A stretch of 64,000 bases of DNA, taken from Calliphora vicina (taxonomy: Eukaryota; Arthropoda; Insecta; Diptera; Calliphoridae). Of the stretch, positions 34,225 through 44,233 are shown in pieces (position 1 is the first letter of the stretch; each line of letters begins with the position of its first letter). A program made the position numbers and the translations under genes. The DNA is taken from the NCBI RefSeq assembly GCF_958450345.1, contig NC_088781.1:113663431-113727430 (forward strand), given 5' to 3'. Under the pieces are notes generated by a model, which was not told where the DNA came from, ran no database searches, and saw only the letters and a list, made by a program, of their open reading frames with translations.

Positions 34225-36128
34225 TGTTACGGTTGGTTTTTGATTACAAAAACTGGTATGTTTTGAAAGATTGAAATGTGACACGGTGGCTTTTTCCGGC
34301 TACTCGTCGTAATGTCGTGAATTCTTATCACCATCCAAACACACACAACCATTAACATAAAATTATTCGTGTCAAAAATAATAAGAATATAAATTATGAT
34401 ACCTACGTTTCCTCTATTTCATATCGTCCGAATGTCCCTATGTCTAATGACCTGAGCCTCCCACCCCTTCTACAGCCATTGTACTGCTTCTGGCTCCATT
34501 TTTTTTATATCGCAATACCCAATTCAACTTATAAATGGTCATTTTTACGACAGTCCTAGTCCGTTTTATCAAAATAGTTTTCTGAACCCATCCATAATTA
34601 CCTACATTCACAACACCTTGCACCAACAAATAAAAAAATTTACCCTAACATGATCCTAAATTCCAGATCAGAAAGAAAATAAATATTTATGTTCAACACA
34701 ATTGCAAAAAAAAAAGAAATATATATACATATATATATATATATTTATTTTATTTATATATATAATTTTAATTCATTTAAATTTTTTTTTTCTTCTTTTT
34801 TTTTTTTTTTTGTTTAATTTATATGTCTATATAATTATGTTAAATTTGTATACAATATCTATTTTAAATACTATAAAATAACGATAGAATAAAATTTATT
34901 TCTTCTGCTTATACCTAACAGAATATCAAAAAAACATCATAAATTGATGACAAAGGCTAGAAAAGTATAATCCAAAACAGAGATAAAGTAAACGTGAAAA
35001 AAAACAATTTTTGACAGTTCTCTTTTACTTATGTATTTTTTTGCTTTTGTCTTTATTCTCTGTTTTGATTATATTATTCTTTACAAATAATTTGAATAAT
35101 TTTTCTTTTATATTGCATGCATTTTTTTATTATTATTTATAATGTTTTATATACATATTTACATTTATATATAATATAATATAATTACACTACATATAAA
35201 TATATACAATTATTTCATTTTTTTTTTTTTTTTTACATTTCTTATATTTTCACTTTTTTTTTTTTTAATAGTTACATTAATTTTTATTTTTATATATATT
35301 TTGTTTTTATATATGTATACCAAATTTATTAAAACTATAAATATTTAATTTTTTTTTTCTTTATATACAATATGTTTTTTCTTCTTCTTTATTCGCTTTT
35401 TGTTGTTCAAATTGGCACTGTAGTTATCTTCATTATTTATCTCCTTTGAAACTTTTTATTTTCTTTATTTTTGATTCTTATTGTATTTTTGATTTTTCTT
35501 TTGTAATATATATTCTTTTTGCGTTTTCTTTCTTATTGTTTTTCCTTTTTTTTTTTTGTTTTAATTTTTCTACTTTAATTTAAGTTAAATTAAGTTTTAA
35601 ATTAAGTTTTGTTTTAATTATGTTTTTAATTAAGTTCTAGTTTAAGTTCTTCAATTAAACTTTTGTTTTAATTATTTATTTTTTTTATTAGTTAAGGGTT
35701 GATTTTGTATAGATTTAATTTTATTTTTAGTTTCTATTTTTTCAAACTAAGTATATATTGTGTTTTTTTTTATTTTTTTTATTTTTATATAAATATATAT
35801 ATATGTATATTTTTTTTAGTCTTCATTAATATATATTTTTTTTACAATTCTTACTTCGACAAAAAAAATTTGCCTTGTTTTATGAAATGTAATCACCATT
35901 ATGTAATCTTTTCTTTTTTTCGTGATCTAAATTCAACTCCCGTTTTTTAACTCCAATCAATAAAAAAAAAAAAGTCCAACTAAAAAAAAACGTGCCTTCA
36001 AAAAAACTTCTCCTCTCTCCCTTCTTTTTCCAAAAAAAAGCTTTCTGAACAGTAACTAACAAAGTTGAAATCTGAACGTAGTAGGGACTGTTAGAGATGA
36101 TACATTATCAACTTTCGTAACCGTAACA
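34225..36128 (-). repeat. 5' LTR of the retrotransposon
   Basis: The 1,904-bp upstream LTR is nearly identical to the 3' LTR. Differences I could see are near 34508, 34776, 35878, 35977 and 36113, plus homopolymer length changes. Confidence 0.9.
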
Positions 36129-36612
36129 GGGGGATAGGAGGGGGATAGGAGGAATAGGAGGGGGAAATCATGAACCAATTCTTATAGTTTCACCAGAGTT
36201 AGTCCTTTTAACATAAAAATAACGTGTGTAAAATTTGATGGTACTATCTGCAAATTTATGGGCTCAAATAACAAAAACAACTTTAAAATTATCAAGTTTT
36301 TTTTAGGTTGTCTTAGATTTTGGTTCATACCTCTGGTTCCACTGAACCTATTTTGCGGATTTTGAATACCAAACTGCTTAGGAGAACAATAAACATTTTT
36401 CTTGCAAGTTTACCAACTTTCGTTGGCTATTTTGACCGTGAGCGTGTTTTACACAGACAGACAGACGGACATAGCTCAATCGACTTAGAATTTCATAAGG
36501 ATCAATAATACATATACTTTGTTGGGTCTCAGATGACTAGTTCTCAATGTTACCCACGGAATGACAAACTTAAATATACCCTCATTAACCACTTATGGTG
36601 GTGGAGGGTATA
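36129..36612 (-). mobile_element. Family A helentron-like copy A3, 5' part
   Basis: It continues the element interrupted at 26653. It includes the CTCCTAGCCCC-region complement (expanded to several AGGAGGGGGAT units), the GACAGACAGACGGACAT block (about 36457) and the 5' tip TATACCCTCCACCACCATAA on the minus strand, ending at 36612. Confidence 0.7.
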
Positions 36613-36660
36613 ACAAGTAAGAGAGCTATATTCGGATGTGCCGAATCTTAACCAAAGTAT
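36613..36660 (-). mobile_element. 3' end of a second family A element abutting A3
   Basis: ACAAGTAAGAGAGCTATATT and the hairpin TTCGGATGTGCCGAA follow directly on the 5' tip of A3 with no spacer. In element orientation this is a head-to-tail junction. The body beyond the hairpin is not family A. Confidence 0.6.
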
Positions 36661-37635
36661 ACTTTAATATAAAGATTGAAAATATGTTCTGTTCAGTAAA
36701 AAAGGAATATTTTCAAAAACTTACCTTTCAAGGAAAAATATTGAAAAACGTTTACTGTTCATTAGGTTTTTAACCGAGAAAACATAGCATGATATTTTAT
36801 AAAACCCTTCAAGATTTTACAAGCTCTCTACCCTCCAGCTCATTTTACTAATTTCCTCTTGCTACTTTAATTTAAACTCCCATTTATATTTTATTTTTTT
36901 ATTTTTGTGGTTTTCCTTTAGTTTATAATATATATTGTCTGTTGTAAAACAAAGGAAAATGTTGTATGATTTCTAAAATAACAAAAAATAATGTGCATGT
37001 ATAGAGGTAGACAAAGTCAACCAAGTTGTATGACATGGAGTCTATTAATGGACACAATGCATTGAATTAAAACAATGGATGTCACTTGCAATTGTACCAG
37101 CATGAATACGAAACTATAAAATAAATCGTAAAGATAAAGAGCTGAAAAAAATAATGAAACAAAATAGTATTAAAACAAGTATAAAGACAGAATGAACGAA
37201 TGTACAAGAAATAAGGAAGTTACTAAGGACACAAGAAAGACAATTAAAATAATCACGCCTTTAAATGTGTAAACATTTGTTGTATTTTGTTGGAAATGTA
37301 TTATCTTATATTGTTTATTTTTTGTGTTCTTAAGCTAAGAATATGCAGTTTTAGCAACTTTAATTTAGAGAAGTTTTACGTCTTGTATTAGAAGTAACAA
37401 GACAAAAAGTTGGTTACAGACAAAATATTTAAATAAGCTGTCGTGCTTTTTCGCTTATATCTGAAACATAAATAACTACGTTCTCCCTGTTAATGATAGT
37501 CCTGCTCTCTGGTGAGATTCTTCTCGGCTACATGAGTAATATAATTATTGGATGCAACTTCTGTTAAATATTTCGCTAGTGATTCGTCTTTATCAGTTTC
37601 AATAAGAACATGTTGAGTTTTGTGATCTAACATAT
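36661..37635. other. AT-rich DNA without a recognised gene
   Basis: No coding region or repeat boundary was recognised. Confidence 0.5.
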
Positions 37636-38225
37636 TGTTACGTCTTAACCTTTTTAAAACGTTGGTTTATTTCCTTTACATAAACTGGATATTTTTGATT
37701 GCAAATAAAAGCCGTTTAGTAGTTTGAAAATTGTGACAACTCTTTATTTATTCAAAATGTACAACAACAGAATTAAATAGTCACTCAATGATTTTTATAC
37801 ACGTTTATAAATTCACAGAAATACAGACACACTTTATAATGTATACGAATTCACTTGAGAAACACAGCACTCAGTTGATGTTTGTTCGAAAAGCGTCTCT
37901 GATAAACTCACTAACGACTGCGACCTCTGCCATCTGCACTCCAGATTGCTCTTTAACTGTCTAGAGCTTTCTAATACATACGCCACTTGTGGTGTACTTT
38001 CTACAATGTTCTTTAACTGAATATTCGAATTCGAATATAAGGTCGCAGCAAACAGCGTTGTCATACTTACGATCAATGGGCAACTGAAAGCTTTTATTTA
38101 ATGTTAATAATGCCTACAGATATGTTACAGTTTGCTTTTACAGCACTGCTATTTGAAGGCATTTTGCTACTTTTAAATCAGCCGTTAAAATCGTTATATT
38201 TGAATTCAAGTACAATTTCGTAACA
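37636..38225. repeat. Solo LTR, 590 bp
   Basis: It begins TGTTACGTCTTAACC and ends TTTCGTAACA, with ATAT on both sides (37632-37635 and 38226-38229), a 4-bp target duplication. There is no internal coding sequence, so it is a solo LTR left by recombination. Its ends (TGTTACG/CGTAACA) resemble those of the full element at 26654-36128, but the body differs. The ORF at 37834-38076 lies inside it and is not a gene. Confidence 0.75.
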
Positions 38226-39297
38226 ATATGTATCAGAATGTCTATGATCATGCTAAAAAGTTTTTCCATAAGAGCGAGTCGATGTTGAAATGGAATAAAA
38301 CATGTATCTGAGGTATTACTTAGAGAAATTATTTTTGATTGTAAAGCCCAATATATCCAGCTGAATTTGAGCGATAATCCTTGTTAGGTTGACTTTGAGT
38401 TCATCGGTTGACTATGACTTATTGGAATAGACCTATGACTTCAGAAAACCACACAAGCCCAAGTCTAACGGGGTAAAATCGTATCTTAGTGGCCAAGAGT
38501 GACAACCATACAGTCAAATCGTTCCTGATAAACTAAAGAGGTTCCGGTCAAAAGATTCAGTAGGTGGAGATGAAGAGGATTTTTGTGATTTCAGCAAACT
38601 TCTTAAATTCACGAAAACTTCACTAATCAGCACAAATTTCAAAATGAGCTATGAACAGAGAACAGCTAAGACATTGGCTTAATCCAGGAATCACAAAGAT
38701 TAAAAGGTTTCTAGGCTTCATTATACAACTTATACATGCAAAAAATATTCCAAAAGCATAAATACTTTTCGATGCAGGTAGCTTAGCTAAATAGACCTTT
38801 CATTTCATTGAGTTGGCTGGTGAAGAGATTGTAAACAGTGCCCTCACTTGGAGCTAAAGATAATAAATACCTTCGACCCCAAATATGTAATCTGTTTTCG
38901 GCTACCTCGTCTCGTTGCTGAGATAAATCGGCTCCATTTTGCTCTATATCTTTCAAAATAGAACTTTTTTCTGACACTGACTGACGTATATAGCTAAATT
39001 TCAGTACAAAATCATGAAATTAATAACTTGTTGAATGATAATATTTTTCAATATATTTTTCTGTTATAAAGAATTATTAAGAATACTGCTGTAAAGCGTT
39101 AGGCTGTAGAGTAATTAATTTCATTTACGCGGTACTTTATTTACACGAATTCGATATAACGCGAACTTTAATTAGCAACCATTTTTTTAAATACGCGACT
39201 TTTTTACACAATTTTTATATAACAAACAACAAACGCGAACCTCAATTAGCAACCATTTTTTTTAAATACGCGACTTTTTATTACTAACAAACAACAA
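38226..39297. other. No gene; short direct repeat at 39166-39280
   Basis: The phrase TTAGCAACCATTTTTTTAAA with TACGCGACTTTTT occurs twice about 70 bp apart, just outside the foldback palindrome. The rest is unrecognised AT-rich DNA. Confidence 0.45.
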
Positions 39298-41986
39298 GCG
39301 TTTACTCTATGATTTTTCCTTAATTCTCAATAAGAAATATTTTTTTCACTTTACTTTTGTTTTAAGTTTTTAAAAGTACAAATAAAATAAGTTTTCTTAA
39401 AAAGTATATATCGTCCTTAAATGCAAATGGACTTAACTACATTTTTATTGTTTTTGTTTATCGATTTTGAAATTATGTGTAGTTACGTCAGTTTGCATTG
39501 AAGGTGTTGATATGTAGTATGTACATATGTGTTTTCGATTTAACACGATTTTTAATGCCCAATTTAATTTTTGTTATGTGACTGATGTACTGTTTTACGC
39601 GAAATAAAATATTATTGGCCCCACAAAACAATTTCGTTCAAAATTAGAACCTCGTTTTACGCGAATTTGATTTACACGTAATTTTGTTTGGGCCCAACAA
39701 ACCTCGTAATTGGAGGCCTACCTAAATATATAAGTTTGTCATTCCATGCGTAACATTGAGAAATATTTAAAGTTTCTCCAAAAAATAGTTTTTTTCCTAC
39801 AAAATGTTACATTTAGTAAACTGGAAGTTATTTAAAGTTATTCTCTAATGAAAATTGTTCTATTAAAACATCTCTCAAAAATATTTATTTTACATTTTAT
39901 TAATATTCATCTAAAAATAATTAAGCAAATTTCAAAATATTTAAAGTTTTGGAAACTACATTTCATTACCTTTCCATTGATATATAAAACATTATATCTA
40001 ATTCTTTATTATACATTAAAATAATGCATGCAAATCACACACCTTGTAGAAAATCTGTATTATTAACAATCAAGTCAAAGACAGCTTACTATGCGCTTCT
40101 CATTTTTTCATGTACCATATGTAATTTGGTTTATTGTTGTATTTTTCACTTGCACTAGCACTCACACAATGCTCGAGCTTAAGTAAACTTTTATTAACCA
40201 AACATTCAACTAATTTGAGTGACTTTGTGTGCGTTCATAAATTAGAAACTACTGCTAGAAACTAAAAAATAGATTTTTCATTAGAAAATAGAATTTTTAC
40301 TAAAAAATAGATTTACTAAAAAATTGATTTTTACTAAAAAAAAATTATTTTTACTAAAAAATTTATTTTTACTAAAAAATTGATTTTTACTAAAAAATTT
40401 ATTTTTACTAAAAAATTGATTTTTACTAAAAAAATGATTTTTACTAAAAAATTGATTTTTACTAAAAAAATTGATTTTTACTAAAAAAAATAAATTTTTA
40501 CTATAAATTAGATTTTTACTAAAAAATTGATTTTTACTAAAAATAGATTTTTACTAAAAAATAGCTTTTTACTAAAACATCTATTTTGTAATGAAAAATC
40601 AATTTTTGAGTAAAAAATCTATTTTTGAGAAAGAAATCAATTTTTTAGTAAAAAATCAATTTTTTAGTAAAAATCTAATTTATAGTAAAAATTTATTTTT
40701 TTTAGTAAAAATCTGTTTTTTTAGCAAAAATCTATTTTTTTTAGTAAAAATCTATTTTTTAGTAAAAATCTATTTTTTAGTAAAAATCTATTTTTTAGTA
40801 AAAATCTATTTTTTAGTAAAAATCTATTTTTTAGTAAAAATCAATTTTTTAGTAAAAATAAATTTTTTAGTAAATATAAATTTTTTAATAAAAATAAATT
40901 TTTTAGTAAATCTATTTTTTAGTAAAAATTCTATTTTCTAATGAAAAATCTATTTTTGAAAACAAATCTATTTTTGAGTAAAAAATCTATTCGTAAATTT
41001 TTTTGCAAAATAAATTTTTGTCATGAAAAACATGTTCATGGCTTTGTGAACGCAGTAGTTTCTAATTTATTAACGCGCACGAAGTCATTCAAATTAGTTG
41101 AATGTTTGGTTAATAAAAGTTTACTTAAGCTCGAGCATTGTGTGAGTGCTAGTGCAAGTGAAAAAACAACAATAAACCAAATTACATATGGTACATGAAA
41201 AAATGAGAAGCGCATAGTAAGCTGTCTTTGACTTGAATAACATAATAGAGATTTTTTTACAAGGTGTGTGATTTGCATGCATTATTTTAATGTATAATAA
41301 AGAATTGGATATAATGTTTTATATATCAATGGAAAGGTAATGAAATGTAGTTTTCAAAACGTTAAATATTTTGAAAACTACTTAATTATTTTTAGATGAA
41401 TATTAATAAAATGTAAAATAAATATTTTTGAGAGATGTTTTAATTGAACAATTTTCATTAGAGAATAACTTTAAATAAATTCCAGTTTACTAAATGTAAC
41501 ATTTTGTAGGAAAAAAAACAATTTTCGGGAGAAACTTTAAATATTACTCAATGTTACACACGGAATGACAAACTTATATATTTAGGTAGGCCTCCAATTA
41601 CGAGGTTTGTTGGGCCCAAACAAAATTACGTGTAAATCAGATTTGCGTAAAACGGGGTTCTAATTTTGAACGAAATTGTTTTGCGGGGCCAATAATATTT
41701 TATTTCGCGTAAAACAGTACATCAGTCACATAACAAAAATTAAATTGGGCATCAAATTGGGTACATACTACATATCAACACCTTCAATGCAATCGGACGT
41801 AACTACACATAAATTCAAAATCGATAAGCAAAAACAATAAAAATGTAGTTAATTCCATTTGCATTTAAGGACGATATATACTTTTTAAGAAAACTTATTT
41901 TATTTGTACTTTTAAAAACTTAAAACAAAAGTAAAGTGAAAAAATATTTCTTATCGAGAATTAAGGAAAAATCATAGAGTAAACGC
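39298..41986. mobile_element. Foldback-like palindromic element, 2.7 kb
   Basis: The left arm (39298 to about 40590) and right arm (about 40650-41986) are inverted copies centred near 40650. Paired landmarks are GCGTTTACTCTATGATTTTT (39298) with its complement ending at 41986, GCCTACCTAAATATAT (39716) with the complement near 41590, and the complement of GCGCATAGTAAGCTGTCTTT (40074) with its partner near 41212. The centre is an 18-bp minisatellite in opposite orientations (TTTTTACTAAAAAATTGA left, TCAATTTTTTAGTAAAAA right). Long inverted arms made partly of short tandem repeats are the signature of foldback elements. There is no transposase. Confidence 0.7.
40270..41010. repeat. 18-bp minisatellite, inverted about a centre
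   Basis: Units of TTTTTACTAAAAAATTGA run to about 40590 and then flip to the complement through 41010. The reading frame through the right half encodes a repeated IYFLVK hexapeptide purely because the unit length is a multiple of three. Confidence 0.8.
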
Positions 41987-42065
41987 ATAAAACGGAAGAA
42001 GGGAGTTAAAAATTACTCTCTTTTCACACATGCGGATGATACAAACACAAAATACATGCAATACA

Positions 42066-43129
42066 TTCTCATGAATTAAAAAATAGATTTTTTACTCAAA
42101 AATAGATTTTTTTTCAAAAATAGATTTTTCATTAGAAAATAGAATTTTTACTAAAAAATAGATTTACTAAAAAATTGATTTTTACTAAAAAATTGATTTT
42201 TACTAAAAAATTGATTTTTACTAAAAAATTGATTTTTACTAAAAAATTGATTTTTACTAAAAAATTGATTTTTACTAAAAAATTGATTTTTACTAAGAAA
42301 TTGATTTTTTACTAAAAAATTGATTTTTACTAAAAAATTGATTTTTACTAAAAAATTGATTTTTACTAAAAAATTGATTTTTACTAAAAATTGATTTTTA
42401 CTAAAAAATAGCTTTTTACTAAAACATCTATTTTGTAATGAAAAATCAATTTTTGAGTAAAAAATCTAGTTTTGAGTAAAAATCCTAGTTTTGAGTAAAA
42501 AATCTAATTTTGAGTAAAAAAAAACTAGATTTTTAGTAAAAAATTTATTTTTTAGTAAATTTTTCGCAAAATAAATTTTTGTCTTGAAAAATCTCTATCA
42601 TGGACTCTGTGAACGTTTGGTTAATAAAAGCTTACTTAAGCTTACTTTAAACACGTGCAAGTGAAAGAAACAACAATAAACCAAATTACAATAGTACATT
42701 GAAAAATGAGAAGCGCATAGTAAGCTGTCTTTGACTTGAATAACATAATAGAGATTTTTTTTACAAGGTGTGTGATTGCATGCATTATTTTAATATATAA
42801 TAAAGAATCAGATATAATGTTTTATATATCAATGGAAAGGCAATCAAATGCAGTTTTCAAAACATTTAATATTTTGAAAACTACTTAAATATTTTTAGAT
42901 GAAAATTAATAAAATCTAAAATAAATATTTTTCAGAGATGTTGGAAATATTTTAAAATTTCGATAACTCAGCAGCAAACTCCAGTGTGTTTCAAATTTTA
43001 TATGACTTTCAAACGCTAAATGCGTTTAAGTTGAACAATTTTCATTAGAGAATAACCTTCCTCAATAGTACACACGGAATGACAAACTTATATGCACCCT
43101 CATTCACCACTTGTGGTGGTGGGAGTATA
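42066..43129. mobile_element. Second foldback relative, left arm truncated
   Basis: A second minisatellite palindrome (about 42070-42560) is followed by a copy of the right-arm sequence (ATGAGAAGCGCATAGTAAGC near 42707, AATGTTTTATATATCAATGG near 42815). It ends with a family A helentron 5' tip in reverse (GGTGGTGGGAGTATA near 43115). The counterpart of the outer left arm is absent. Confidence 0.6.
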
Positions 43130-44233
43130 AAAAGGGTAAACAAATATATTAACTCAAACTTCAAAAAAATGTTTTTGTTCTGCATATGGAAATGAGTTAT
43201 AATACAAATATCGTCGCCCGAGGGTTTAAGTACTATAGTGCCCAAAATGCATTCTGAGTAAATCGATGTTGAATTTTGACATACTTTTTCTAAGAAACTG
43301 CTGGATATAATTTTGTGATTTTTATACCATATACTTAGTTGTTTTAAAAAAATTATTCTGAGGAAAAATTTCTCCCGGTAATAAAAATCCTGATTGCGCT
43401 ATAATACAATAATACACACCTAAAAAATTCAGTAAAAATATATATGCATAAATTTATAAAAAACCAAACACAAAAGCTTTTCACAAAGTTGTTATGGAAT
43501 ATATCGAAAGTATAGTTAAAAAAAATAACATTTTAATTTATTGCTAATAATAGTAACTCCGAGTTTTATACATATGTTCAATTAGAAGAATGTTGGTACT
43601 ATAAACAAATTTGATTCTCCAAAGTGGAGATGTCTTTGCATGGCTTATTATTATTAACTCGATTCTTGCTTATTAAGAATATATGGTAAGAGTATTACTC
43701 ATGTCAGGACCATTCATGGATATTGTTAGTGATATAACTGCCAGTGCTTTGATAATGTTCAGTACTTGGATCATAGAAAGAGCCAAGATTTCGTTCTTCA
43801 TAGTATCAGTTGGAATTGATATTCTTCTTTGCTCTAAACATCATATATATTCAAAATACAACATAGAATTTATAGAATAATAATCCTAAGATATTTTGTG
43901 CTTTGAGTCCTCAGATAGTCAAATACTGTAGTAATAAATTCAATAGTTTCATATGAATCGGTAGTAGGATGTAGTAATTCCAATGCCTGACAGTATAGTA
44001 ATGACTTAAAGTCGTTATTAAACACAGTAAGATATACGCAGTATGATAAAAGTTTGGGATATTTTCGGAAAATGGAGACAACTTGTAAATACACGTTTTT
44101 CCGCTGGATTCCTGGATAGTCTCAGCGGAGTCCAGAGTCATGTTGTTATCTTTTTAAAGATAATTAAAGACACAGTTCTCTTAAGTCATTATAAATCGAA
44201 TCACTTGAATTTTTAATACAGATACACACAAAT
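43130..44233. other. No supported gene
   Basis: A minus-strand frame at 43870-44094 has a mixed amino-acid composition (MYLQVVSIFRKYPKLLSYCV...), but it matches no family I know and has no supporting context, so it is left uncalled. Confidence 0.4.

Larger units (their letters stand above)
26654..36128 (-). mobile_element. Ty3/gypsy-type LTR retrotransposon, 9,475 bp
   Basis: Two direct LTRs (26654-28560 and 34225-36128) enclose gag and pol on the minus strand. Termini are TGTTACGG...CCGTAACA. The target duplication is GGGG (26650-26653 and 36129-36132). The order is 5' LTR, lysine-tRNA primer site, gag, protease, reverse transcriptase, RNase H, integrase, 3' LTR, with no envelope-like frame. 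In the LTR stretches I compared, I saw about five substitutions plus poly-T length changes, so insertion is recent. A copy of this size with 1.9-kb LTRs recalls the Osvaldo/Ulysses group of fly elements; that placement is a guess to be tested by phylogeny. Confidence 0.9.

Noticed and set aside
28131..36062. Phe/Tyr-rich ORFs at 28131-28494 and 35699-36062
   Set aside because: They are in the LTRs and reflect poly-T/AT runs. Both are copies of the same LTR sequence.
40591..40941. 116-aa ORF with repeated IYFLVK
   Set aside because: Produced by an 18-bp minisatellite. There is no start context or composition of a real protein, and the opposite arm does not preserve it.
43870..44141. 74- and 76-aa minus-strand ORFs with natural-looking composition
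   Set aside because: Two overlapping frames, no motif recognised, no splice or promoter context. A protein search against dipteran proteomes would decide.
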